From: an uncultured Bacteroidales bacterium
Lineage (GTDB): Bacteria; Bacteroidota; Bacteroidia; Bacteroidales; Paludibacteraceae
Direction: 5' to 3'
Assembly (NCBI GenBank): GCA_937910305.1
Contig: CALEPS010000062.1
Span: 1-23,306, forward strand
DNA: 23,306 nt
The notes beneath the pieces are model-generated. The model saw nothing but the letters and a program-made list of their open reading frames with translations, was not told where the DNA came from and searched no databases. A program made the translations under genes and the position numbers. This document shows positions 15,774 through 23,263 of the stretch, one piece after another; the stretch's first letter is position 1, and every line of letters starts with the position of its first letter.

Positions 15774-16469
15774 ATGAAAAGACCAAGAATACACAGAGAA
15801 GGACGCAACATGATTATCATCATCGTGTTGCTCTTGTTTATCATCAACATCCCGGTGTACATGTATTTCTCCCACTGGGTGTTCGGCGTGACGCTGATTC
15901 TTACAGCCACGTTGCTGGTGTTTGTATCCTATTTCTTCCGCAATCCCGTACGGGTGCTGGAGATTGATGACCCCAATTTCATCATTGCTCCGGCTGACGG
16001 ACGGGTAGTGGTGGTTGAGCCGACGGAAGAGAACGAGTATTTCCACGAACCTAAATTGCAGGTGTCTATCTTCATGTCGCCTTTCAATGTACATGCCAAC
16101 TGGTATCCTGTAGAGGGGAATATTATTGTCTCCGAGCACCAGAAAGGGCGTCATAAAGGAGCATGGCTTCCCAAATCCAGCACGGAGAACGAGCGCTCGC
16201 TTGTCGTGATCGAGACGCCGACGAAGGTACAGATCGCCGTGCGTCAGGTTGCCGGAGCGATGGCAAGACGTATCGTCACATACGCCAAACCCGGACATCA
16301 GGCGCATCGCAACACCCACCTCGGCTTTATCAAACTCGGATCACGGGTGGATATGTATCTGCCGCTGAATACCGAGATGTACGTCGCGGTGGGAGAGTCC
16401 GTCCGGGGAAACGAGACCGTTATAGGACGGCTGCAGGAAGATCCGGCTATCAATACGAATGAAGAATAA
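15774..16469 (+). CDS. psd: Phosphatidylserine decarboxylase, short pyruvoyl type
   Basis: Decarboxylates phosphatidylserine to phosphatidylethanolamine at the inner membrane. The 231 residues begin with a basic tail and two adjacent membrane segments (about 13-29 and 34-51), then FFRNPVR, IIAPADGRVV, and IFMSPFNVHANWYPVEG with the conserved His. The self-cleavage site is LGFIKLGSRVDM, with the Gly-Ser bond at Ser190, which would become the pyruvoyl group. Length and motifs fit the short bacterial subfamily, which carries GS in place of the LGST motif. In many Bacteroidetes the serine transferase gene pssA lies beside psd; here deoC follows after 18 bases, so pssA is elsewhere. Confidence 0.95.
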   Translation: MKRPRIHREGRNMIIIIVLLLFIINIPVYMYFSHWVFGVTLILTATLLVFVSYFFRNPVRVLEIDDPNFIIAPADGRVVVVEPTEENEYFHEPKLQVSIFMSPFNVHANWYPVEGNIIVSEHQKGRHKGAWLPKSSTENERSLVVIETPTKVQIAVRQVAGAMARRIVTYAKPGHQAHRNTHLGFIKLGSRVDMYLPLNTEMYVAVGESVRGNETVIGRLQEDPAINTNEE

Positions 16470-16487
16470 TTTAACAACTATACAACC

Positions 16488-17366
16488 ATGAATTTTGACG
16501 AATTATTTGCGCAGTACCCCTGCCCGTTTACCGATGAGCAAGTGAAGGCTCAAGTAGCAGAAATCGAAGCAAAACACTTCGACGAGAACAACAATGTGGA
16601 GGTTTGGAAAGAGTGTCTCCACCAGATCGACTATACCACCCTTTCCGCCGATGACACGATCGCCAAGGTAGAGAAGATGGCGAATGCGGTCAATAATTTC
16701 GAGAAAGACTTCCCGGGTATTCCGAATGTAGCGGCTATCTGCGTTTATCCCGCGATGGCGGAATATGTGCGCGGCGCGCTCAAAGACCCCAAATTCAATA
16801 TCGCGTGCGTCAGCGGCGGTTTTCCCGCTTCCCAGACCTTCCTGGAGGTCAAAGTGGCGGAAACGGCTATGGCTATCAAAGCCGGTGCCACGGAGATTGA
16901 TATTGTGCTTAGCGTGGGTAAGTTCCTGGAGGGCAACTACCAGGAGTGCTTCGATGAGATAAGCGAACTGAAAGCGGTTTGCGGCGACAAGCACCTCAAA
17001 GTGATTCTCGAAACGGGTCTGCTCAAATCCGCAGAGAACATCTGGAAAGCATCCATCCTCTCTATGGCGGCGGGATGCGACTTCATCAAGACTTCTACCG
17101 GTAAGATTGCCGTGAACGCAACGCCGGAGGCTACCTTTGTCATGTGTCACGCTATCAAGGCATGGCGCGAGAAAACGGGTATCAAGATGGGTTATAAGCC
17201 TGCCGGAGGAGTCTCCACTACCGAAGAGGCGGTGCAGCATTTCACACTCGTCAAAGAGATTCTGGGCGAGGAATGGCTCAACAACGAATCATTCCGTTTC
17301 GGCGCTTCACGCCTCGCCAACAACTTACTGTCCTCTATCGTAGGTAAAGAAACTAAATATTTTTAA
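16488..17366 (+). CDS. deoC: Deoxyribose-phosphate aldolase
   Basis: Cleaves 2-deoxyribose-5-phosphate to glyceraldehyde-3-phosphate and acetaldehyde in deoxynucleoside catabolism. The 292-residue chain has the class I aldolase residues: Schiff-base Lys201 in CDFIKTSTGK, the proton-relay Lys237 in MGYKPAGGV, and Asp138 in ATEIDIVLS. The N-terminal segment is longer than in short 220-residue DeoC proteins and resembles the E. coli-like long form. It is 18 bases downstream of psd with no visible promoter of its own and is followed by a complex repeat region. The link to psd looks positional, not functional. Confidence 0.95.
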   Translation: MNFDELFAQYPCPFTDEQVKAQVAEIEAKHFDENNNVEVWKECLHQIDYTTLSADDTIAKVEKMANAVNNFEKDFPGIPNVAAICVYPAMAEYVRGALKDPKFNIACVSGGFPASQTFLEVKVAETAMAIKAGATEIDIVLSVGKFLEGNYQECFDEISELKAVCGDKHLKVILETGLLKSAENIWKASILSMAAGCDFIKTSTGKIAVNATPEATFVMCHAIKAWREKTGIKMGYKPAGGVSTTEEAVQHFTLVKEILGEEWLNNESFRFGASRLANNLLSSIVGKETKYF

Positions 17367-17502
17367 GACCGCTGCGCTGACAGAATACAGACCGCTGCGC
17401 TGACAGAATACAGACCGGATTACGCCATGCGGATAGTAAATCAGTCTGTCAGTGAGCAAAGCGAACGATCTGTACTCTGTCAGTGAGCAAAGCGAACGGT
17501 CT
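17367..17502. repeat. Inverted pair of direct repeats between deoC and the glutamate-synthase fusion
   Basis: Directly after the deoC stop, a 23-base unit beginning GACCGCTGCGCTGACAG occurs twice exactly (17367-17389 and 17390-17412), followed by a third partial GACCG. After about 30 unrelated bases, a 31-base unit beginning TCTGTCAGTGAGCAAAGCG occurs twice (17445-17475 and 17476-17502, the second shortened). The second pair is roughly the reverse complement of the first with a 5-base indel, so the whole can fold into a long imperfect hairpin. The second pair is just 15 bases from the next start codon. I see no promoter consensus. Confidence 0.88.
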
Positions 17503-17517
17503 AAAATCATATTATCA

Positions 17518-19875
17518 ATGAATAAGATTCTAAGCAAGAGATTTTTCTCTCCCAATGTAGCGGAACTTGTTGTAGAAGCTCCGCTCATTGCGCGTAGTCG
17601 GCGCGCCGGCCATTTTGTCATCATCCGCGTGGACGCTATGTCCGAACGCGTGCCTCTGACTATCGCCGGAGCGGATATAGAGAAAGGCACTATTACGCTG
17701 GTGGTACAGCAGGTAGGTGCCTCCACCCATAAGTTACTGGCGATGGAGCCGGGCGAATGTCTGCATGACATAGTAGGACCTCTCGGACGCGCTACGCGTA
17801 TAGAGAAATACGGAACGGTCGTATGCGCCTGCGGAGGCGTGGGAGCGGCTCCCATGCTGCCTATCGCCGAGGCACTCAAGAAAGCCGGAAACAGAGTCAT
17901 CACGGTTCTTGCGGCGCGCAACAAAGACCTGCTTATCCTTCGGGACGAACTGGCGAAATGGTCCGATGAAGTGATTATCATGACCGATGACGGCTCGATG
18001 GGCAAACAGGGTGTCGTCACTGTGGGAGTGGAAGAAGTGATCAACCGCGAGACTGTGAATAAATGTATCACGATCGGTCCGGCTATCATGATGAAGTTCG
18101 TTGCGCTCACCACCGCAAAATATAATATCCCTACCGAAGCATCGCTTAACACCATCATGGTGGACGGAACAGGTATGTGCGGCGCGTGCCGCGTGACGGT
18201 TGGAGGAAAGACCAAGTTCGTATGCGTGGACGGACCGGAGTTTGACGCCCATCAAGTGGACTGGACGGAGATGCTCAGCCGCATGAAATCCTATAAAGCC
18301 GAGGAGACGGAGGCGCTGGAGCAATACCAAATCAGACTGGCGAGACACAATCGAGAGACTATCGGACAGGGAGTAAACCGAGGGGAAACCGAGGGGAACG
18401 AGAGTGTAACACCCGACAAACAAAACTCCTCCCTTGAGGGGAGGTCGGGAGGGGTTTCCGTTCCTCCTTTTACCGGCACGGCGAAGGACCGCGTGGCTAT
18501 TCCGCGCGTACAGATGCCGGAGTTGCGTCCGGAGGTGCGTGTGAAGAGCCTGCGCGAGGAAGTGAACCAGGGTCTGACCTTTGAGCAAGCGATCACAGAG
18601 AGCCATCGTTGCCTCAACTGCAAGAACCCGACATGCGTACAAGGCTGTCCGGTGAATATACATATTCCGGGCTTCATCAAGAAACTCGAGGAAGGAGATA
18701 TCCTCGGTGCAGCTGCCGTCATCAAGGAGAGTTCGTCGCTGCCCGCTGTCTGCGGACGTGTATGCCCGCAGGAGAAACAATGCGAGAGCCAGTGTATCCA
18801 TCTTAAGATGGGGCATCCGGCGGTTGCTATCGGCTATCTGGAGCGCTTCGTCGCGGACTACGCAAATAACCAAATGGTAAATGACCAAATGGTAAATAAA
18901 CCTACGGCTGCAACGCGCGTTGCAGTCGTAGGTAGTGGTCCTGCGGGACTCACTTTCGCCGGAGATGCGGCCAAGTACGGATACGAAGTGCATGTGTTCG
19001 AAGCATTGCACGAGATCGGCGGTGTGCTCAAATACGGTATTCCGGAGTTCCGTCTGCCGAACGCTATCGTTGATAAAGAGATCGACGGTCTGCGGGCTCT
19101 GGGCGTACAGTTCCATACGGATACTATCATCGGCAAGACGATCTCCGTCAAGGAGCTGGAGGAGCAGGGCTTCAAAGGCATCTTCGTCGGTTCGGGAGCC
19201 GGTCTGCCGCGATTCATGAATATACCGGGCGAGAACCTCAACGGTGTGCTCTCCTGCAACGAATACCTCACCCGCGTCAACCTCATGGACGCCTCCAACC
19301 CTGCTACCGACACGCCGCTCCTGTACGGCAAGAACGTGATTGTCGTTGGCGGAGGTAACACAGCCATGGATGCTGTGCGTACGGCTAAGAGACTCGGAGC
19401 GGAGCACGCGATGATCGTTTACCGCCGCAGCGAAGAAGAGATGCCGGCGCGTATCGAAGAGGTCAAGCATGCCAAGGAAGAAGGCATTGAGTTCATGACC
19501 CTCCATAACCCGGTGGAGTACCACGCCGACGAGAACGGACGTGTGTGCGAAGCGGTGCTGCAGGTGATGGAGCTGGGAGAACCGGACGAATCGGGTCGCC
19601 GCAGTCCTGTCCCCGTAGAGGGAAAGACACTCACGATACCGACCGATCTGGTTATCGTTGCTGTGGGCGTCTCGCCGAACCCGCTTATCCCTTCTTCCGT
19701 GGAAGGGCTGGAGATCAGCAAGAAAGGTACGATCGTGGTGAACGAAGGAATGCAGTCCGCTATCCCTACCCTCTTCGCCGGCGGAGACATCGTCCGCGGA
19801 GGGGCTACAGTCATTCTGGCTATGTCCGACGGACGCAAAGCCGCCAAAGCCATGCATGAGTACTTGGAGAGTTGA
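17518..19875 (+). CDS. gltA: Fused FAD/NAD-binding subunit and NADPH-dependent glutamate synthase (NfnAB-like)
   Basis: A 785-residue flavoprotein fusion commonly annotated in Bacteroidetes as a DHODH B-type NAD-binding subunit/NADPH-dependent glutamate synthase. Residues about 1-250 are a ferredoxin-reductase-like FAD/NAD module with a [2Fe-2S] cluster site (Cys221, Cys224, Cys236). Residues about 355-440 hold two [4Fe-4S] motifs (RCLNCKNPTC from Cys365, and CGRVCPQEKQCESQC). Residues about 466-785 are the glutamate-synthase small-subunit type, with FAD motif VAVVGSGPAGL, NADP motif VIVVGGGNTAMDAV and C-terminal FAGGDIVRGGATV. This matches NfnA plus NfnB, which bifurcate electrons between NADH, NADPH and ferredoxin, so redox balancing is as likely as glutamate synthesis. 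The start is the ATG at 17518, since upstream sequence is repeat DNA. Two linkers contain repeat-like DNA (18375-18457, 18864-18893). The stop codon lies in a heptamer array. Confidence 0.92.
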   Translation: MNKILSKRFFSPNVAELVVEAPLIARSRRAGHFVIIRVDAMSERVPLTIAGADIEKGTITLVVQQVGASTHKLLAMEPGECLHDIVGPLGRATRIEKYGTVVCACGGVGAAPMLPIAEALKKAGNRVITVLAARNKDLLILRDELAKWSDEVIIMTDDGSMGKQGVVTVGVEEVINRETVNKCITIGPAIMMKFVALTTAKYNIPTEASLNTIMVDGTGMCGACRVTVGGKTKFVCVDGPEFDAHQVDWTEMLSRMKSYKAEETEALEQYQIRLARHNRETIGQGVNRGETEGNESVTPDKQNSSLEGRSGGVSVPPFTGTAKDRVAIPRVQMPELRPEVRVKSLREEVNQGLTFEQAITESHRCLNCKNPTCVQGCPVNIHIPGFIKKLEEGDILGAAAVIKESSSLPAVCGRVCPQEKQCESQCIHLKMGHPAVAIGYLERFVADYANNQMVNDQMVNKPTAATRVAVVGSGPAGLTFAGDAAKYGYEVHVFEALHEIGGVLKYGIPEFRLPNAIVDKEIDGLRALGVQFHTDTIIGKTISVKELEEQGFKGIFVGSGAGLPRFMNIPGENLNGVLSCNEYLTRVNLMDASNPATDTPLLYGKNVIVVGGGNTAMDAVRTAKRLGAEHAMIVYRRSEEEMPARIEEVKHAKEEGIEFMTLHNPVEYHADENGRVCEAVLQVMELGEPDESGRRSPVPVEGKTLTIPTDLVIVAVGVSPNPLIPSSVEGLEISKKGTIVVNEGMQSAIPTLFAGGDIVRGGATVILAMSDGRKAAKAMHEYLES
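18375..18457 (+). repeat. Eleven-base repeats and G/C-rich hairpin element inside the fusion's linker
   Basis: AAACCGAGGGG occurs twice exactly (18375-18385 and 18386-18396) with a degenerate third copy. It is followed by a palindromic element from AAACTCCTCCC (18423-18433) to GGGAGGGGTTT (18447-18457), arms matching at 10 of 11 positions, with a nested CCTCCC/GGGGAGG stem. The DNA encodes a linker rich in Gly, Glu, Asn and Ser between the [2Fe-2S] domain and the [4Fe-4S] domain. Confidence 0.85.
18864..18893 (+). repeat. Fifteen-base in-frame tandem repeat inside the fusion
   Basis: AAATAACCAAATGGT (18864-18878) and AAATGACCAAATGGT (18879-18893) are followed by a partial third copy (AAATAAACC). 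The repeat encodes NNQMV-NDQMV-NK (residues 450-461), directly between the [4Fe-4S] helical domain and the FAD-binding strand VAVVGSGPAGL. Confidence 0.92.
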
Positions 19876-19904
19876 TAGTTGATAGTTGAAAGAAGTTGAA
19901 AGTT
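19871..19904 (+). repeat. GTTGATA/GTTGAAA heptamer array bridging two genes
   Basis: Units GTTGATA (19871-19877), GTTGATA (19878-19884), GTTGAAA (19885-19891), three bases GAA, then GTTGAAA (19895-19901) and GTT. The upstream stop TGA (19873-19875) lies in the first unit. An in-frame stop for dacB (19887-19889) lies in the third, and the apparent dacB start TTG (19896-19898) in the fourth. Same family as the arrays in and after rfbA. Confidence 0.92.
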
Positions 19905-21278
19905 TTAGCAGCGATATTACTGTCGGTTAACTTCCTGACAAGCCACCCTATAACGGGGCAGGCGAATATGTCCGTATTCGTGCAGAACATGAATACGGGG
20001 GAAGTGATTGATAGTTATCGTCCGGAGCATGTGGTGCCGCCTGCTTCTGTCATGAAACTGCTCACCACCGGTGCTGCGCTGGAGACGCTCGGGCCCGGAT
20101 TCCGTTTTCCTACTATTCTCGAATATAACGGAGTGATAGAAAACGGTATTCTCAAAGGGGACCTGTATATCCGCGGAGGTTGTGACCCTTCGCTGGGATG
20201 GAAAGGGCGTACCGCGTTTCTGGACAAATGGGTAAAGGTCATTCAGTCTGCCGGCATCCGGCGGATTGACGGAGCGGTCATTGCCGATATGACCATGCTG
20301 GACGGCGAGGCGCAGAACCCCAACTGGCTCTGCGAGGACGCAGGAAACTACTACGCTCCCGGTATCTTCGCGCTCAATTACTACGGCAACACGATGAATA
20401 TCGTGCTGCAGAGCGGTGAACCGGGGTCGGTTGCCAAGGTTATCAAGACCGAACCCGCGGTGGAGGATGTCTATTTCATCAACCATATCCGGTGCGACAA
20501 GATCAGTTATGACGGGGCTTTCGTGAGCGGACTGCCTTACAGCCGCGAGCGGTATCTGACAGGGGCCGTCCCGTCCAACCTCGGTACGTTCGGCGTCAAA
20601 GGCGACCTGCCTAACCCCGGTCTGCTGCTGGCGCGCCACCTCACGGCAAGACTCAGAGAGGCAGGGATAGCAGTCAAACGCGATGCCTCCTATATGGCGG
20701 ATTACAACCCGCTCACTCCGGCGCGGAACGAACTGTATATCCATTATTCCGAGCCGCTGTCCGAGATCATCAAGGAGACGAACGTCAACAGCAACAACCT
20801 TTATGCGGAGGCGCTCTTCCGTTATTTAGGCACGCGCTATACCTTGCCTGGCTCAATCCATAACAGCCAGGACCTGCTGCGCGACTACTGGCGGAGGAGA
20901 GGGGTTAAGATACAGAACGCTATTATCAAAGACGGCTGCGGACTCGCACCGCAGGATGCTGTATCCGCCAAGACCTTTGTGCAACTGCTGACGATCATGT
21001 CGCACAGCGAGAACAAAGAGGCATGGATAGCTTCGCTTCCTGTCAGCGGACAGACCGGAACACTCAAGACGCTCTGCCCGGGAACGGAACTGGAGGGACG
21101 CATCCACGCCAAGAGCGGAACCATCGCCGGCACGAAGAATTTCGCAGGGTATATTGACATGCCTAACGGCGACACGTGGGTCTTTGCTATCCTCATCAAC
21201 TCCGCTCCGGGAAAAGCCAAGAACATACAAACCGTAATCCAACAATACCTGTTAGATGTATATAGAGCGCACCGATAG
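19896..21278 (+). CDS. dacB: D-alanyl-D-alanine carboxypeptidase/endopeptidase (PBP4, peptidase S13)
   Basis: Periplasmic penicillin-binding protein that trims or cleaves peptidoglycan cross-links. From TTG at 19896 the 460 residues begin with a signal peptide (KVLAAILLSVNFLTSHPITG). The S13 catalytic triad is intact: SVMK with Ser51 and Lys54, SNN at 299-301, and KSG at 406-408, with a large insertion between the first two motifs, normal for PBP4. Length matches the family. The start is unusual: an in-frame stop at 19887 prevents earlier initiation and the first ATG (19968) would delete the signal peptide, so TTG, itself part of a repeat unit, is the best choice. The 3' end overlaps birA by 23 bases. 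Function is confident; the start moderately so. Confidence 0.92.
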   Translation: MKVLAAILLSVNFLTSHPITGQANMSVFVQNMNTGEVIDSYRPEHVVPPASVMKLLTTGAALETLGPGFRFPTILEYNGVIENGILKGDLYIRGGCDPSLGWKGRTAFLDKWVKVIQSAGIRRIDGAVIADMTMLDGEAQNPNWLCEDAGNYYAPGIFALNYYGNTMNIVLQSGEPGSVAKVIKTEPAVEDVYFINHIRCDKISYDGAFVSGLPYSRERYLTGAVPSNLGTFGVKGDLPNPGLLLARHLTARLREAGIAVKRDASYMADYNPLTPARNELYIHYSEPLSEIIKETNVNSNNLYAEALFRYLGTRYTLPGSIHNSQDLLRDYWRRRGVKIQNAIIKDGCGLAPQDAVSAKTFVQLLTIMSHSENKEAWIASLPVSGQTGTLKTLCPGTELEGRIHAKSGTIAGTKNFAGYIDMPNGDTWVFAILINSAPGKAKNIQTVIQQYLLDVYRAHR

Positions 21279-22029
21279 TACCAACACCCTGATGAAGGAG
21301 ATGATCGCCAAAGGAGAATCGTTCCCTTGCGAATCCGACTGGCTCATGGCAGGTTTCATCCGTGCCGGATACCAGACTGCCGGGCGTGGTCAGACAGGAA
21401 ACGGCTGGGAGAGTGAGCCGGACAAAAACCTGTTGTGTTCTATCTTGTTGGATATTGGCCGTTTTCACTTATGCTTCCCGCCGTTCAATATAAATCAAGC
21501 TGTCTGCGCAGCATTGCATAAGATGATTCAGTCCTTGCTCCCTGACGATAACAAACTGACCATCAAATGGCCGAACGATATCTATTACGGGGACAAGAAA
21601 CTGGCGGGTATTCTCATTGAGAATTTGTATGACGGCTATGACGTGAAATACATGATAGCGGGTATCGGGCTCAATGTCAACCAAACGACCTTTGTCTCGG
21701 ATGCACCTAACCCCGTTTCTATCAAGCAGATCACAGGTCTTGACTACGATCTGGAGGAGTTGATGAACAAGTTGCTCAACGAAATGGATCAGGCGCTCTC
21801 GACGAGCAACAGGGAGTATTATATGGCGCACCTCTATCGCCGCGAAGGCTTTTGGCCGTTCGTGGAGCGCGAAGTGAGTACAGCCCCCACCATGAATGCC
21901 GGCAAAGAGGCCGAAGGGATCTTCCTCGCAAAGATAGAAGATGTGCGGACAGATGGAGAACTTGAGCTTCGGGACAAAGACGGCAATCTGCGTACCTACC
22001 ACTTCAAAGAAATACGATACGTGCTTTAA
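21256..22029 (+). CDS. birA: Biotin--[acetyl-CoA carboxylase] ligase
   Basis: Activates biotin with ATP and transfers it to the lysine of biotin carboxyl carrier proteins. The 257 residues contain the biotin/adenylate loop AGRGQTGNGW (42-51), KWPNDIYY (104-111), and KKLAGILIEN with Lys115 at the position of the E. coli catalytic lysine (Lys183), then GIGLNVNQ. There is no N-terminal helix-turn-helix, so this is a class I ligase without a repressor domain. The start ATG at 21256 lies inside the end of dacB, overlapping by 23 bases, which suggests coupled translation. Its stop codon is fused to the following heptamer array. Confidence 0.93.
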   Translation: MYIERTDSTNTLMKEMIAKGESFPCESDWLMAGFIRAGYQTAGRGQTGNGWESEPDKNLLCSILLDIGRFHLCFPPFNINQAVCAALHKMIQSLLPDDNKLTIKWPNDIYYGDKKLAGILIENLYDGYDVKYMIAGIGLNVNQTTFVSDAPNPVSIKQITGLDYDLEELMNKLLNEMDQALSTSNREYYMAHLYRREGFWPFVEREVSTAPTMNAGKEAEGIFLAKIEDVRTDGELELRDKDGNLRTYHFKEIRYVL

Positions 22030-22062
22030 TTTTTAATTCGTAATTTTTAATTTTTAATTATA
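22028..22062 (+). repeat. AATTTTT heptamer array filling the birA-rfbB gap
   Basis: Five seven-base units, AATTTTT, AATTCGT, AATTTTT, AATTTTT, AATTATA, occupy 22028-22062. The first unit provides the AA of the birA stop TAA (22027-22029) and the last provides the A of the rfbB ATG (22062). The T-rich units come within one base of the TAnnTTTG promoter box (TAATTTTT), so the array might also affect transcription. Confidence 0.9.
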
Positions 22063-23195
22063 TGCAAAGCATAATCATCACCGGCGGAGCCGGATTTATC
22101 GGAAGCCATGTAGTACGGCTGTTTGTGAACAAATACCCCGACTACCGAATCATCAATGTGGACAAACTGACGTATGCAGGCAACCTCGCTAACCTCAAGG
22201 ACATCGAGGACAAGCCTAATTACCGCTTCGTGCGCGCCGACATCTGCGATTTCGACACTATCTATGCGCTGATGCAGGAGGAGCATGTGACGGGCGTGAT
22301 CCATCTGGCGGCGGAGAGCCATGTGGACCGCTCCATCAAGGACCCCTTCACTTTCGCCCGCACGAACGTCATGGGTACGCTCTCTATGCTGCAAGCCGCC
22401 AAACTCTATTGGGAGTCGCTGCCGGAGAAATACGAGGGCAAACGGTTCTATCATATCTCCACCGACGAGGTCTATGGTGCGTTGCATATGACCCACCCGG
22501 AGGGTATCAAGCCGCCGTTCACCACCAAGGCGTCCTCCTCGGACCACCATCTGGCGTATGGCGAGGATTTCTTCTACGAGACCACCAAATACAACCCCCA
22601 CTCGCCCTACTCCGCTTCGAAGGCTTCGAGCGACCATTTCGTGCGCGCTTTCCATGACACCTACGGCATGCCGACAATCGTCACCAACTGCTCCAACAAC
22701 TACGGTCCCTACCAGTTCCCGGAGAAGCTGATTCCGCTCTTTATCAATAATATCCGCCACCGCAAGCCGCTGCCTGTCTATGGCAAGGGTGAGAACGTGC
22801 GCGACTGGCTCTACGTGGAAGACCACGCACGGGCGATTGACCTCATCTTCCACAAAGGCACGATCGCCGAGACCTATAATATCGGCGGTTTCAACGAGTG
22901 GAAGAATATCGATATCATCAAGACGGTTATCAAGACCGTGGACCGTCTGCTGGGTCGTCCTGAGGGTGCGGACCTCGACCTCATCACTTTCGTCACCGAC
23001 CGCGCGGGACACGATATGCGCTACGCTATCGATTCCACCAAACTGCAAAAAGAATTGGGCTGGGAGCCGAGCCTGCAGTTCGAAGAAGGTATCGAGAAGA
23101 CCGTCCGCTGGTATCTGGACAACCAGGCATGGCTGGACAACATCACCTCCGGCGAGTACGAGAAATACTACGAAGAGATGTACAAAAACCGCTGA
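22062..23195 (+). CDS. rfbB: dTDP-glucose 4,6-dehydratase
   Basis: Converts dTDP-glucose to dTDP-4-keto-6-deoxyglucose, the second step after rfbA. An extended short-chain dehydrogenase of 377 residues with NAD motif TGGAGFIG (7-14), AAESHVDRSI, the catalytic STDEVYG (133-139, Thr134-Asp135-Glu136), YSASK (Tyr183, Lys187), NNYGPYQFPEKLIP and the late substrate-binding stretch RAGHDMRYAID. It is slightly longer than the usual 350 residues. It lies about 21 kb from rfbA, with rfbC and rfbD not seen in the window. The stop codon sits inside the left arm of a strong terminator. Confidence 0.97.
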   Translation: MQSIIITGGAGFIGSHVVRLFVNKYPDYRIINVDKLTYAGNLANLKDIEDKPNYRFVRADICDFDTIYALMQEEHVTGVIHLAAESHVDRSIKDPFTFARTNVMGTLSMLQAAKLYWESLPEKYEGKRFYHISTDEVYGALHMTHPEGIKPPFTTKASSSDHHLAYGEDFFYETTKYNPHSPYSASKASSDHFVRAFHDTYGMPTIVTNCSNNYGPYQFPEKLIPLFINNIRHRKPLPVYGKGENVRDWLYVEDHARAIDLIFHKGTIAETYNIGGFNEWKNIDIIKTVIKTVDRLLGRPEGADLDLITFVTDRAGHDMRYAIDSTKLQKELGWEPSLQFEEGIEKTVRWYLDNQAWLDNITSGEYEKYYEEMYKNR

Positions 23196-23212
23196 TCAAA
23201 CAGCGGTTTTTT
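23184..23212 (+). terminator. Intrinsic terminator after rfbB
   Basis: AAAAACCGCTG (23184-23194) pairs perfectly with CAGCGGTTTTT (23201-23211) across a six-base loop, with a T run at the 3' end. The rfbB stop (23193-23195) is inside the hairpin, so transcription of the rfbB unit ends immediately after translation. Confidence 0.85.
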
Positions 23213-23244
23213 GTTGCCCTGTCCTCCCGAGATACCCCACCATC

Positions 23245-23263
23245 TCTCGAAAACGGTTCGAGA
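23245..23263. repeat. Seven-base inverted repeat after rfbB
   Basis: TCTCGAA (23245-23251) and TTCGAGA (23257-23263) flank a five-base loop. There is no T tract, so it is less likely to be a terminator. It adjoins an eleven-base tandem array. Confidence 0.6.

Noticed and set aside
17367..17502. CRISPR array or invertible promoter.
   Set aside because: There are only two copies per orientation, no regularly sized unique spacers, no cas gene, no recombinase in the window and no promoter consensus between the inverted pairs.
17734..19857. A 707-codon open frame on the minus strand, antisense to the glutamate-synthase fusion.
   Set aside because: Its translation shows no recognisable domain and is rich in His, Arg and Ser, as expected from reading the complement of a strongly biased gene. 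The plus-strand frame has intact cofactor motifs throughout.
19968..19970. ATG as the dacB start.
   Set aside because: It would remove the signal peptide from a periplasmic enzyme, although the catalytic domain would remain. It is kept only as a fallback.
22047..23048. A 333-codon minus-strand frame opposite rfbB.
   Set aside because: It shows no domain, is His/Val-rich, and opposes a complete rfbB with all catalytic motifs.
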